Below are positions 18,819 through 27,788 of a stretch of DNA of 64,000 bases, one piece after another. Made by a program: the position numbers and the translations under genes. The stretch's first letter is position 1, and every line of letters begins with the position of its first letter. This DNA comes from Chitinophagales bacterium (GTDB taxonomy: Bacteria > Bacteroidota > Bacteroidia > Chitinophagales > Chitinophagaceae): NCBI GenBank assembly GCA_026931325.1, contig JAIXLO010000177.1, positions 1 to 64,000 of the forward strand, in the 5' to 3' direction. The notes beneath the pieces are model-generated. The model saw only the letters and a list, made by a program, of their open reading frames with translations. It was not told the origin of the DNA and did not search any database.

Positions 18819-18842
18819 TTCAAAAAAATTTATTTACAAATA

Positions 18843-19637
18843 TTAAATGGCTACTGGAGCTTTAATATGTGGATGTGCTTGATAATTTTCTATTTCAAAA
18901 TCCTCAAACTTAAAATCAAAAATATCTTTTACTGCTGAATTAATTTTTAAAGTTGGTAAAGGATAAGGAGTTCGTTGTAATTGCAATTTTGCTTGCTCAA
19001 TATGATTGCTGTATAAATGCACATCACCAAAGCTATGAACAAAATCTCCTAATTGTAAATTACAAACTTGTGCCATCATCATTGTAAGCAAAGCATAAGA
19101 TGCAATGTTAAATGGAACGCCTAAAAAAACATCTGCACTTCTTTGATATAATTGGCAACTTAATTTTCCATCAGCTACATAAAATTGAAACAAAGCATGA
19201 CAAGGCATTAAAGCCATCTTTGGTAAATCTGCAACATTCCAAGCACTAACAATTATTCTTCTACTATCTGGGTTTGTTTTTAGCTGTTGAATAACGTCTT
19301 TAATTTGATCTACCACTACACCATTTGCACCTTCCCAACTTCTCCATTGTTTTCCATACACTGGTCCAAGTTCTCCTTGTTCATTTGCCCATTCATTCCA
19401 AATACTTACACCATGCTCATTCAAATATTTAGTATTAGTATCGCCTTTTAAAAACCAAAGTAATTCGTAAATAATGCTTTTTAAATGTAGTTTTTTAGTA
19501 GTTAGTAATGGAAACCCTTTTTGCAAATCAAAACGCATTTGATAACCAAAGCAACTGATAGTTCCTGTGCCTGTTCTATCTTGTTTTTTTATACCATTAT
19601 CTAAAATGTGTTGTAATAATTTTTGATATTGTTCCAT
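18843..19637 (-). CDS. thyA: Thymidylate synthase
   Basis: Methylates dUMP to dTMP using methylene-tetrahydrofolate. At 264 residues it equals the Escherichia coli enzyme in length, and the nucleophile falls at the same place, Cys146 in [12 protein letters not shown]. The phosphate-binding blocks DRTGTGT (20-26), [16 protein letters not shown] and [14 protein letters not shown] are intact. First gene of a thyA-folA unit. Confidence 0.97.
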   Translation of the reverse strand: MEQYQKLLQHILDNGIKKQDRTGTGTISCFGYQMRFDLQKGFPLLTTKKLHLKSIIYELLWFLKGDTNTKYLNEHGVSIWNEWANEQGELGPVYGKQWRSWEGANGVVVDQIKDVIQQLKTNPDSRRIIVSAWNVADLPKMALMPCHALFQFYVADGKLSCQLYQRSADVFLGVPFNIASYALLTMMMAQVCNLQLGDFVHSFGDVHLYSNHIEQAKLQLQRTPYPLPTLKINSAVKDIFDFKFEDFEIENYQAHPHIKAPVAI

Positions 19638-19806
19638 GTGTGCAAAATAAGGAATGCAGACAGAAAAACATTTTTTATTTTATAAAGAAAATTAGATTCT
19701 GTGCATAACATTGATAAAAATTTTTCTTTATTCACAACTATCCATTTTTTAAACTTTTAAAAAAAATGAATTTTATTTTTACATCAGCTTACTAATCCCT
19801 TTATCT

Positions 19807-20322
19807 ATGATGTCCAAAAAACATTACATCCATTTCGTATGGATGTTTCTTTTAACGATTGGTGTAGCAAATGCTCAAAATAGTTTTAACCCTATGGGTT
19901 ATGCTACATCACTAAGAGATGCTTTGAAAGAGCCAGAAAACATTTCTACTATTAGTGTTTATTATACACGAGGAATGATTTTCGATATTGAACAAGGGAA
20001 ACCTACTCCAGATGCATCTTTTGATAAGTTGCCTGAGTTGAATAATTTAAAAACTTTTAGGCTAAATGGTTGTCCTTATGATTTTAAACAGGAAAACTTT
20101 TTTTGTAACTTGTCTAAATTAAAACAGTTAGAAGTATTGGAATTAAGAATGAGTTTTAGACAACTTGGCTTACTAACAGAACAATCAATTAAATGTTTAA
20201 AGAAACTGAAAAACCTAAGAAGGCTGAATTTGCCTTATCTATATCCGCAGGAAGACTATTTAAAATTACAAGAACTGTTACCAGATTGCGAAATTGTTAT
20301 TAATGTTTATCCAGGGGAGTAA
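19807..20322 (+). CDS. Secreted leucine-rich-repeat-like protein
   Basis: A 171-residue protein with two possible ATG starts (19807 and 19810) ahead of a signal peptide ending VANAQ. The mature part has leucine-rich spacing, such as LPELNNLKTFRLNG, LSKLKQLEVLELRM and LKKLKNLRRLNLPYL, which suggests three to four degenerate LRRs making a small interaction surface. No enzyme motif. The stop codon lies inside the stem of its own terminator (20314-20334). Function unknown. Confidence 0.72.
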   Translation: MMSKKHYIHFVWMFLLTIGVANAQNSFNPMGYATSLRDALKEPENISTISVYYTRGMIFDIEQGKPTPDASFDKLPELNNLKTFRLNGCPYDFKQENFFCNLSKLKQLEVLELRMSFRQLGLLTEQSIKCLKKLKNLRRLNLPYLYPQEDYLKLQELLPDCEIVINVYPGE

Positions 20323-20340
20323 TTTTTACTCTCCTTTTTT
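20314..20340 (+). terminator. Rho-independent terminator overlapping a stop codon
   Basis: GGGGAGTAA (20314-20322) pairs with TTACTCTCC (20326-20334) through one G-U wobble, followed by six T. The TAA of the LRR-like gene is part of the 5' arm. Confidence 0.85.
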
Positions 20341-20343
20341 ATG

Positions 20344-21429
20344 TTATAATTCTATTAGCTGAAATGTAATATCTGCTTTTTCTAAAGTTTGCTGTAATCT
20401 ATCTTTGTGTGTATCAGTAATAAAAACTTGTCCATCATCTTCTTTGCAAACCCATTGCAATAAATTATACATTCTTTTGGAATCTAATTTTTCAAACACA
20501 TCATCTAACAATAGTATTGGTGCAAAACCTTTATTTGTTTTTAAGGTTTGCCATTCAGCTAATTTTAAGGCAAATAGTAAACTTTTTCTTTGCCCTTGAG
20601 AGGCTGTTGTTTTAAAAGAAGATTGATTCATTGTTACATCAATATCATCTTTATGAATGCCTGATGAAGTTCTTTGCAAAACAATATCTTTTTGTAAAGA
20701 ATTTTTTAATAGCTCCTGCATTGATTGATGATGTAAAGGGCTTAGATAATTTAAAAAAATATCATCAGTACTCTCAGCAATTTTTTTATAATATTCTAAT
20801 GTTAATGTAAGATATGAATTGAAAAAATTTTTTCTTGTTTGATATATAAATGTTGCCTTGTCTGATAATTGTTTATCAATAATACTTAATAAATCTTCAT
20901 TCAAATTATTTGTTTCTGCTGCTTGTTTTAATAAACTATTTCTTTGTTGTAAAAGTTTTGTGTAATCAATTAAATACAGTAAATATTGTTTGTTTAACTG
21001 AGAAATAATTGTATCAATATATTTTCTTCTTAATTCACTACTACCAATTAATAATTCAGTATCGTCTGGAGCAATCATTACACAAGGATAACGACCAATG
21101 TGTTCTGAAAATTTTTTTATGATTTCATTATTTTGTAAAAATTCTTTTTTATTATTTTCTCTGAATATGCAAACTAATTGTGTAGCTTCATTATTATTAG
21201 TAGAATAATTTCCTTCAATTCTCATACCCATTTTCCCATGATATACATTTTGAGCATCGGTAGTAGAAAAGTAACTTTTGGTAAAAGATAAATAATAAAT
21301 GGCATCTAACAAATTTGTTTTTCCTGTTCCATTGTTGCCACAAATACCAATTACTTTTTGTTCGAATATAAATTGCTGTTGCAAATAATTTTTAAACTGA
21401 ATGAATGATATATTGTTTAATTGAAGCAT
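20344..21429 (-). CDS. recF: DNA replication and repair protein RecF
   Basis: An SMC-like ATPase that helps load RecA at gaps. The Walker A loop is GNNGTGKT at 31-38; the signature-type block TASQGQRKSLLFALKLAEW and the Walker B LLLDDVFEKLD are near the C-terminus, and QVFITDTH follows. At 361 residues it is full length. Its start overlaps the mtaB stop by one base (TAATG), so it is translationally coupled to mtaB rather than placed next to dnaA/dnaN. Confidence 0.95.
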   Translation of the reverse strand: MLQLNNISFIQFKNYLQQQFIFEQKVIGICGNNGTGKTNLLDAIYYLSFTKSYFSTTDAQNVYHGKMGMRIEGNYSTNNNEATQLVCIFRENNKKEFLQNNEIIKKFSEHIGRYPCVMIAPDDTELLIGSSELRRKYIDTIISQLNKQYLLYLIDYTKLLQQRNSLLKQAAETNNLNEDLLSIIDKQLSDKATFIYQTRKNFFNSYLTLTLEYYKKIAESTDDIFLNYLSPLHHQSMQELLKNSLQKDIVLQRTSSGIHKDDIDVTMNQSSFKTTASQGQRKSLLFALKLAEWQTLKTNKGFAPILLLDDVFEKLDSKRMYNLLQWVCKEDDGQVFITDTHKDRLQQTLEKADITFQLIEL

Positions 21430-22721
21430 TATATTTTCCAGTCAATAATTTCATTAACCCATTCTTGTTTATAAGGTGTAGCAACTCTAATATAATTATC
21501 TGTATAGCCTTCCATTTTTCCATTTTTATCTGAAGTTTCAAATAATACTTTACGTGTTTGACCTTTATGTTGTTCTGTAAAGTATTGAGATTTCATATAA
21601 CTAAGATTGCGTAAAATTTTATTTCTTTCATGCCTTATATTAACAGGAACAACAGGTTTAATATCTAAAGCAACAGTATTAGCTCTTTCGCTATAAGTAA
21701 ATACATGCAAATAGCTAATATCTAAATCGTGTAAAAAATTATATGTTTCTTTAAAGTATTCTTCTGTTTCTCCTGGGAAGCCAACAATTACATCAACACC
21801 AATGGAGCAATGAGGTATTAATTGTTTGATGAATGTAACTCTATCAGCATATAATTCTCTTAAATATCTTCTACGCATTAATTTTAAAATATGATTGCAA
21901 CCACTTTGTAAAGGAATATGAAAATGTGGCATAAACTTCTTACTATTAGCAACAAAAGAAATAATATCGTTTGTTAATAGATTAGGCTCAATAGAAGAAA
22001 TTCTATAACGCTGTATGCCTTCTACTTCATCTAATGCTTGTATGAGTTCATAAAAATTTTCTTCTCTTTGATTTATACCAACAGAAAAATTTCCATCATT
22101 TCCTTTACCAAAATCTCCAAGATTAACACCAGTTAAAACAATTTCTTTTACCCCTTTTGATGCAAGCTCTTTTGCATTTTTTATAACATTATCAATACTA
22201 TCACTTCTACTTTTACCTCTTGCCATTGGTATAGTACAATAACTACAATTATAATCGCAGCCATCTTGTACTTTTAAAAATGTTCTTGTTCTATCATGTG
22301 CAGAAAATGAAGCATTAAAACCATTAATATCTTCAGTATCACAACTACAAATTTTTGTACTATCGCCTTGAGTCCATTCTGCTATATGTTTTACAATATT
22401 AAATTTTTCAGCAGCACCTAAAACTAAATCTACACCTGGTATTTCTGCAATTTCTTTTGGCTTTAATTGAGCATAACAACCAGTAACAACTACTAAACTT
22501 TCTGGTGCTTTTTTTTGAATTCGTCTTATTATTTGCCTACATTCTTTATCTGCACTATCTGTAACAGAGCAAGTATTAATTACATAAACATCTGAAACTT
22601 CATCAAAGTTTTTCTTTTCATATCCTTCAGCTTCCATCATTCTTGATAAGGTAGAAGTTTCAGAAAAATTTAATTTACAGCCCAAAGTATGAAAGGCCAC
22701 TGTTCGTTTATTATTAATCAT
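21429..22721 (-). CDS. mtaB: tRNA t6A37 methylthiotransferase MtaB
   Basis: A radical-SAM enzyme that adds a methylthio group to N6-threonylcarbamoyladenosine at position 37 of ANN-reading tRNAs. The N-terminal UPF0004 domain binds one 4Fe-4S cluster through Cys15, Cys51 and Cys82. The radical-SAM cluster motif is C155-x3-C159-x2-C162. A C-terminal TRAM-like segment (FTEQHKGQTRKVLFET) follows. At 430 residues the length and the TCSVTDSADKECRQ block favour MtaB over MiaB or RimO. Coupled to recF downstream. Confidence 0.92.
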   Translation of the reverse strand: MINNKRTVAFHTLGCKLNFSETSTLSRMMEAEGYEKKNFDEVSDVYVINTCSVTDSADKECRQIIRRIQKKAPESLVVVTGCYAQLKPKEIAEIPGVDLVLGAAEKFNIVKHIAEWTQGDSTKICSCDTEDINGFNASFSAHDRTRTFLKVQDGCDYNCSYCTIPMARGKSRSDSIDNVIKNAKELASKGVKEIVLTGVNLGDFGKGNDGNFSVGINQREENFYELIQALDEVEGIQRYRISSIEPNLLTNDIISFVANSKKFMPHFHIPLQSGCNHILKLMRRRYLRELYADRVTFIKQLIPHCSIGVDVIVGFPGETEEYFKETYNFLHDLDISYLHVFTYSERANTVALDIKPVVPVNIRHERNKILRNLSYMKSQYFTEQHKGQTRKVLFETSDKNGKMEGYTDNYIRVATPYKQEWVNEIIDWKI

Positions 22722-22813
22722 GCAGCAAATATAGTATTTTGAAAATGTTAGAGATAAGAGATAATTATTAGCTTAATGATATAATATATAAATGCTCCTT
22801 TTTTAATTAAGAC

Positions 22814-23635
22814 TTATTCAAAAAAAATACGAACTGTGGTATAAAACAATTTATTTTCTGGTGCAATACCACTTTCCAACATTTTGTCTTTATAATTTTC
22901 TAAACCAAAAAGTTCAGCAGCTTTTCCTTTATTCACTGCCACTTCTAAATAACCAGCAGAATTAAACCAAGCTAAATATTGACCTTCAGTTACATCAGCA
23001 TAATTTTTAGAAATCATTGAAACAGTTTCATTTCTTTTAAAAACAATTTTAAAGTTGCGACCTTTTCTTTCTCTTTCAAATTCTTCAAAAGAAACATTTA
23101 CCACTGCATTCTCAAAATTGTCAATAAAAAGTATTTGAGCCTGCATCCAATTATCTGAAACAATTGGTTTCATCATATATTTTTCTTCAATAACTAAGCC
23201 TGTTGTGCCTAAGTTTTCTATACTATTTGTTTTAATTAATTTTTGAATAACATTGGTTAATTGTTCTGTAATTTGAATAAGTGTATGAGCATTAATAATT
23301 GGTAATACTATAGAATCTTTTGGAATTTCCCCAGCCATCATGGTTATAATGCCATTATTAGGGCAAATGATAAATTGATTTTTGTATTTACTTAAAACAA
23401 AATGTGTTGATGGTGTATCAAAAACATTTAATAAAATAATATGAAAAGTATTTTCAGGATAATATGCAAAAGCATTTTTACAGATATATGCAGCATGAGC
23501 AAAATTTTCTCTTGGTAAGTAGTGTGTAATATCTGCAATAGTTAAGTTAGGAATTGCAGATAGTAACTGTCCTTTAACAGCACCAACAATAAAATCTTGT
23601 TGTCCAATATCAGTACTTAAAGTCAGTAATGGCAT
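22814..23635 (-). CDS. SAM hydroxide adenosyltransferase (DUF62) family protein
   Basis: A 273-residue member of the fluorinase/chlorinase-like family that in most bacteria splits S-adenosylmethionine with water into adenosine and methionine. The N-terminal LLTLSTDIGQQDFIVGAVKGQL holds the conserved Asp that binds the ribose, and IITMMAGEIP and FIDNFENAVVNVSFEEFE match the later SAM-binding blocks. Halogenase activity would require a halide pocket I cannot judge. It lies 32 bases downstream of, and in the same direction as, the SDR gene. Confidence 0.85.
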   Translation of the reverse strand: MPLLTLSTDIGQQDFIVGAVKGQLLSAIPNLTIADITHYLPRENFAHAAYICKNAFAYYPENTFHIILLNVFDTPSTHFVLSKYKNQFIICPNNGIITMMAGEIPKDSIVLPIINAHTLIQITEQLTNVIQKLIKTNSIENLGTTGLVIEEKYMMKPIVSDNWMQAQILFIDNFENAVVNVSFEEFERERKGRNFKIVFKRNETVSMISKNYADVTEGQYLAWFNSAGYLEVAVNKGKAAELFGLENYKDKMLESGIAPENKLFYTTVRIFFE

Positions 23636-23666
23636 TATACTTTTTAACGATTAAAAATATAATTTG

Positions 23667-24473
23667 TTATTTAATCAATTCATTGTTCTTATAAAAAAAT
23701 TTATAAGTAAACTTATCAGCTATGTTTGGAAAAAATTTATTTAAGAATACTGTTTTCTTTCCTGTAGATGTTAATATTAAAGTACGTTTTCTTTTTTCAA
23801 TTGCTTTTATTATATGACGAGCACATTCTTCTGCACTCATCATTTCTTGTTCATTCATTGATGATTCGCCTTGAGAATTTCCTTGAGCATTTAAAGAAGC
23901 CTTCCTAATATTTGATGTGGTAAATCCTGGACAAACCCACATGACATTTACTCCAGAGTGCAACATTTCTGTTCTTAAAACTTCCATAAAACCATTAACA
24001 GCAAACTTAGAAGCAGAGTAACCACTTCTGCCAGGTAATCCTCTAAAGCCTGCAATAGAAGATACTCCTACAATAGTTCCTTTAGTTTTTAAAATATGTG
24101 GCAATGCAAATTTTGAGCAATAAACAGTTCCCCAAAAATTAATATCCATTACTTTTCTAATAGTATCTAATTCTACATCTTTTACTAATGCTCTCATAGA
24201 AATACCAGCATTATTAATTAATACATCTATTGAACCGAAATTTTTTATAACAATATCTATAAAATTTTTACATTCTTGCTCTTTACTTACATCTGTTGCA
24301 TGAATCAATAAAGGTTTCCCAGAATGAGTTGATTGTAACTGATAAAGTTTATCATAGTTTCTTCCACAAGTTGCTACTTTAGCTCCTAAGTCTAAAAATG
24401 TATCTACTAAAGCTTTTCCAATTCCTTCTGAACCTCCAGTAACAACTACAACTTTATTAGTAAAAACAGACAT
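23667..24473 (-). CDS. Short-chain dehydrogenase/reductase
   Basis: An NAD(P)-dependent oxidoreductase of 268 residues from the ATG at 24473; upstream codons are hydrophobic and non-homologous in character. The Rossmann motif is VVVTGGSEGIGKAL at residues 8-21, NNAG lies in DVLINNAGISMRAL, and the catalytic YxxxK is YSASK. The order fits classical SDRs of the ketoacyl/keto-sphingosine reductase type. Substrate unknown. Probably co-transcribed with the downstream SAM hydrolase-family gene. Confidence 0.85.
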   Translation of the reverse strand: MSVFTNKVVVVTGGSEGIGKALVDTFLDLGAKVATCGRNYDKLYQLQSTHSGKPLLIHATDVSKEQECKNFIDIVIKNFGSIDVLINNAGISMRALVKDVELDTIRKVMDINFWGTVYCSKFALPHILKTKGTIVGVSSIAGFRGLPGRSGYSASKFAVNGFMEVLRTEMLHSGVNVMWVCPGFTTSNIRKASLNAQGNSQGESSMNEQEMMSAEECARHIIKAIEKRKRTLILTSTGKKTVFLNKFFPNIADKFTYKFFYKNNELIK

Positions 24474-24574
24474 AAATAAATTGTTTAAAGTAGAAAATAA
24501 TTTCAGCAAAAATAAGTGCATATTTTTAGAATATAACTATATGCTGAAACATTAAACTAAACTACTAAAACAAA

Positions 24575-24602
24575 AAAGTTTGCTGATTAACTCAGCAAAC
24601 TT
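24575..24602 (-). terminator. Rho-independent terminator after the FKBP gene
   Basis: AAGTTTGCTGA and TCAGCAAACTT make a perfect 11-pair stem with a 5-base loop. A run of A at 24572-24577 becomes the U tract on the minus strand. The FKBP gene at 24650-25369 ends 48 bases upstream. Confidence 0.85.
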
Positions 24603-24649
24603 GAGAAATATAATTTTGTTTAATTATTACAAAATTTAATGAACTAAAA

Positions 24650-25369
24650 TTAGTGAGCAGCTTTTTTAATATTTAATAATTCTACTTCAAAAATTAAAGC
24701 AGTTCCACCAGGTATATCATTTCCTGCACCTCTATCTCCATATCCTAAATCTGATGGGATGTATAATTTCCATTTACTGCCTTGTGGCATTAATTGCAAA
24801 GCTTCTGTCCAACCTTTAATAACACCAGTTACAGGAAAGCTAATTGGTTCTCCTCTTGAATAACTATTATCAAATTCATGGCCATTTATTAATGTGCCAC
24901 GATAATGACAAACTACTGTATCCTGCAAAGTTGGTTTATCACCATTACCCATTGTAATTACCTCATATTGTAACCCACTTGGTGTAACAGTAATTCCTGT
25001 TTTCTTTTTATTTTCTTCTAAAAATTTTTTACTAATTTCTTTTTCTTTATTTGCTTTTTGAGTTGCCAATTCTTGTAGTTTAGTATTAATAATGTTGTTT
25101 GTAGTTTGGTCGTCAAATTTAAGTGTAGATTTTTTTAAAACATCTTTTAGTCCTTCAACAAAAGCATTATAGCTTAAACTATCAATATTATTTGCAGCTA
25201 AGTTTAATGCAATTCTTGTACCTAAAGCATAGCTTAAAGAATCTAATCCTGTTTTAATAACATTTGTAGTTATTGTTTTATGCTTTGGTTGAGGTTTTGT
25301 GGTTGTCTTTTTTTGTTGTGCTATTACAGCAATTGGTAAAAGCAATAAAACGGTAATTAGTTTTTTCAT
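24650..25369 (-). CDS. Secreted FKBP-type peptidyl-prolyl cis-trans isomerase
   Basis: A 239-residue folding catalyst. A signal peptide (MKKLITVLLLLPIAVIAQ) sends it to the periplasm or outer membrane. Residues ~40-125 are the helical FkpA/Mip-type dimerisation domain (LSYALGTRIALNLAANNID). Residues ~130-236 are the FKBP domain, with GDKPTLQDTVVCHYRGTL, FDNSYSRGEPISFPV, VIKGWTEALQLMPQGSKW and YGDRGAGNDIPGGTALIFEVEL split across the active-site pocket. It lies 24 bases downstream of the arginine decarboxylase gene. Confidence 0.93.
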   Translation of the reverse strand: MKKLITVLLLLPIAVIAQQKKTTTKPQPKHKTITTNVIKTGLDSLSYALGTRIALNLAANNIDSLSYNAFVEGLKDVLKKSTLKFDDQTTNNIINTKLQELATQKANKEKEISKKFLEENKKKTGITVTPSGLQYEVITMGNGDKPTLQDTVVCHYRGTLINGHEFDNSYSRGEPISFPVTGVIKGWTEALQLMPQGSKWKLYIPSDLGYGDRGAGNDIPGGTALIFEVELLNIKKAAH

Positions 25370-25393
25370 TCAATAAATTTTTAAGTGATATTT

Positions 25394-26824
25394 TTAACGT
25401 AAGTATCCTAAAATTTTCAGCATACTTGCTGCTGATTGTTCTTTAGCATAAACCCAATCTATTAGGTTCCCATTTTTATCATATTCAATGATAACATGCT
25501 TTGGGGATGGTATTAAACAATGTTTAATACCTCCATAGCCACTAATTTGATCTTGATAAGCACCAGTATGAAAAAAACCTATATAAAGTGGTTCTTTATT
25601 TTCTTTGTCTTCTTTATTTTTTGAAACTCTTTTAGGAAGAAATACTTCTTTAATATGCTCTTCACTATCGTAGTAATCATGGCTATCACAAGTTATACCT
25701 CCTAATACAACTCTATGATATTCGTTATCCCATTTATTAATTGGTAGTAATAAAAATTTTTCACCAATACCCCAAGTATCTGGTAATGTAGTTATAAAAG
25801 ATGAGTCAATCATATACCATGTTTCTCTATCATTCTGTCTTTTCTCTCCTATTACACTATAAATATGTGCCATACTTTCTCCTACAGTAAAACTTCCAAA
25901 CTCTGTAAAAATATTTGGTATTGGAACTTTGGCTTTTTTACATGCTTTTTTAATATTACCAACTATTTCATTAATCATAAATTGATAATCATATTCAAAG
26001 CCTAATGAATGTTTAATAGGAAAACCTCCACCAATATTGATTGAATCTAATTCAGGGCAAATCTTTTTTAACTGGCAATATAAGTTGATGATTTTATTTA
26101 ACTCACTCCAATAATAAATATCATCTTTTATGCCTTTGTTTAAAAATACATGAAGCATCTTTAAATAAAATTTATCTTCATTTCCTTCTATTTCATCTAC
26201 ATAAAATTCTAAAATATCCTTAGCTCTAATACCTAATCTTGAAGTGTAAAAAGGAAAAGTTGGTTCTTCTTCTGCTGCAATTCTTATACCTATTCCAAAA
26301 GGTTGTTTTACGCCTCTTTTATATGCTTTTAATTCTTCTTTATTATCTAATACTGGTATAACATTTTTAAAGCCAGAATTTATTAATTTAATTATTCTTG
26401 AAGTATATGCTCTTTGTTTAAATCCATTGCAAATAATAAAAGTTTCTTTATTAATTTTTCTTCTTTTATAAAGCTGATTAATTATTTCAATATCGTAAGC
26501 ATAAGAAGTTTCTAAATTTATTCCATACTTCAAAGCTTCTTCTACAATAAAAGAAAAGTGAGAGCTTTTAGTGCAATAGCAATAATTATATTTTCCTTCA
26601 TACTTATGTTTTTTAAAAGCATTAGCAAACATTTGCTTTGCTTTATTTATTTGCATTCCTATTTTAGGTAAATAAGTAAGCTTTAATGGTGTTCCATATT
26701 TTTCTATAATAGGTTTTAAATTGATGCCATTAAATTCCAGATAATCATTTTCTTCATTTAATGCAAATCCTTCTTGAGGAAAGTGAAAGGTTTGATTCAC
26801 TAAGGAAGTATAGCTATTTGTCAT
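25394..26824 (-). CDS. speA: Biosynthetic arginine decarboxylase, PLP fold type III
   Basis: Makes agmatine from arginine, the first step of one polyamine route. It has 476 residues, much shorter than the ~630-residue E. coli SpeA, as usual in Bacteroidota. The PLP-barrel is at the N-terminal half, with the Schiff-base lysine in NYCYCTKSSHF. The PLP phosphate-binding SINIGGGFPIKHSLG and the EFGSFTVGESM block follow; the C-terminal beta domain carries GGITCDSHDYYD with the second-subunit active-site Cys-Asp, and IGFFHTGAYQDQ. Diaminopimelate or ornithine decarboxylases share the fold but not this exact tail. Confidence 0.86.
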   Translation of the reverse strand: MTNSYTSLVNQTFHFPQEGFALNEENDYLEFNGINLKPIIEKYGTPLKLTYLPKIGMQINKAKQMFANAFKKHKYEGKYNYCYCTKSSHFSFIVEEALKYGINLETSYAYDIEIINQLYKRRKINKETFIICNGFKQRAYTSRIIKLINSGFKNVIPVLDNKEELKAYKRGVKQPFGIGIRIAAEEEPTFPFYTSRLGIRAKDILEFYVDEIEGNEDKFYLKMLHVFLNKGIKDDIYYWSELNKIINLYCQLKKICPELDSINIGGGFPIKHSLGFEYDYQFMINEIVGNIKKACKKAKVPIPNIFTEFGSFTVGESMAHIYSVIGEKRQNDRETWYMIDSSFITTLPDTWGIGEKFLLLPINKWDNEYHRVVLGGITCDSHDYYDSEEHIKEVFLPKRVSKNKEDKENKEPLYIGFFHTGAYQDQISGYGGIKHCLIPSPKHVIIEYDKNGNLIDWVYAKEQSAASMLKILGYLR

Positions 26825-26905
26825 TCTTTTAACTAACGATTAAAATATTAAAAGATATTTTTTTGAGTAAACAAAATTAGTTATTTGTAATATGCAATGA
26901 TAATA

Positions 26906-26937
26906 AAAAAGTCAGAGAATTTTTTCTCCGACTTTTT
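26906..26937 (-). terminator. Rho-independent terminator after rplT
   Basis: AAAAAGTCAGAGAA and TTCTCCGACTTTTT form a stem that is fully paired on the minus-strand RNA through one wobble, with a U tract. It sits 22 bases past the rplT stop. Confidence 0.85.
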
Positions 26938-26958
26938 CCAAAATTTGAATGATAAAAA

Positions 26959-27303
26959 TTACTTAACAGAAGCAACTAATGCTTTAAAACTTTCTGGATG
27001 ATTCATTGCTAAATCTGCTAAAACTTTTCTATCTAACTCAATTCCTTTGGTAGATAGTTTGTTTATGAATTGACTATAAGTTAAGCCTTCTTCTCTTACA
27101 GCTGCATTAATACGTACAATCCATAATTGACGATATTCTCTTTTCTTGAGTTTACGACCTACATAGCTATATGTAAGACCTTTTTCAACAATATTTTTTG
27201 CAACGGTATAAACGTTTTTTCGTTTACCATAAAAGCCTTTTGCTTGTTTTAATATTCTTTTTCTGCGAGCTCTTGAAGCTACTGCATTTACTGAACGTGG
27301 CAT
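26959..27303 (-). CDS. rplT: 50S ribosomal protein bL20
   Basis: A 114-residue basic protein that binds 23S rRNA early in large-subunit assembly. [23 protein letters not shown]-type N-terminus, [18 protein letters not shown] and [17 protein letters not shown] are all standard. It is the second gene of an rpmI-rplT unit with a 57-base gap. In other bacteria L20 represses this operon by binding its leader; the structured leader at 27559-27641 would be the place for this. Confidence 0.97.
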   Translation of the reverse strand: MPRSVNAVASRARRKRILKQAKGFYGKRKNVYTVAKNIVEKGLTYSYVGRKLKKREYRQLWIVRINAAVREEGLTYSQFINKLSTKGIELDRKVLADLAMNHPESFKALVASVK

Positions 27304-27360
27304 ATTTTAATAATTTGAATTTTGGTGAAATAATTTTTTACTTTTCTAATTAGTATTGAT

Positions 27361-27558
27361 TTATTTTAATCTTAATAATCTTTGAACAAAATCTTTGTTA
27401 GCTGGTCCAACAATACCTGCTTTACGAAGATTACGTTTACGTTTTTTAGATTTTTTAGTTAAGATGTGACGCTTGAAAGCTTTTTGAAAAGTAATTTCAC
27501 CTGTGCCGGTTACCTTAAATCTTTTTTTGGCACTTGAATTTGTTTTTACTTTAGGCAT
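27361..27558 (-). CDS. rpmI: 50S ribosomal protein bL35
   Basis: A 65-residue basic large-subunit protein. [18 protein letters not shown] and [16 protein letters not shown] are standard blocks. It heads the rpmI-rplT unit. infC and thrS, usually just upstream, are absent: the next upstream gene is an unrelated T9SS metalloprotease, and a separate promoter is visible at 27648-27677. Confidence 0.97.
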   Translation of the reverse strand: MPKVKTNSSAKKRFKVTGTGEITFQKAFKRHILTKKSKKRKRNLRKAGIVGPANKDFVQRLLRLK

Positions 27559-27641
27559 AAATAATCTTTTTTAAGATTACACCCTGCTGGCGTTCTCGAA
27601 CAGACGAGACACTTATTGAGCCTTGTGGGTAATAAATTTTT
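27559..27641 (-). promoter_or_regulatory. Structured 5' leader of rpmI-rplT, candidate ribosomal-protein autoregulatory element
   Basis: About 83 bases of unusually GC-containing leader lie between the predicted start of transcription and the rpmI ATG. On the RNA strand GUGUCUCG pairs with CGAGAACGC (one bulged A) around a UCUGUU loop, and an upstream ACCC can pair with the GGGU that follows. The closed structure sits just ahead of the start codon. Such leaders are common targets of L20; the match to a named leader family cannot be tested here. Confidence 0.5.
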
Positions 27642-27647
27642 GGAGTG

Positions 27648-27677
27648 CAAAAGTAAGAGAATATTTCTTTTTTCAAA
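27648..27677 (-). promoter_or_regulatory. Bacteroidota-type promoter of rpmI-rplT
   Basis: On the minus strand TTTG (27677-27674) is followed 18 bases later by TACTTTTG (27655-27648), an excellent fit to the -33/-7 pattern of the Bacteroidota primary sigma factor. Transcription would start near 27641. Confidence 0.7.
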
Positions 27678-27731
27678 AGAAAAAATTAGCTTTCTATTCC
27701 TCTTGAAATTCAATCACTTATCTCGAAAATT

Positions 27732-27763
27732 AAAAAGTACACCTTTGAATAGATGTACTTTTT
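27732..27763 (-). terminator. Rho-independent terminator after the T9SS metalloprotease locus
   Basis: AAAAAGTACA (27732-27741) and TGTACTTTTT (27754-27763) form a perfect 10-pair stem; the minus-strand 3' side ends in U5. It lies 26 bases after the stop at 27789. Confidence 0.75.
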
Positions 27764-27788
27764 AATAGAATTTATTAGTTTTTTACGA

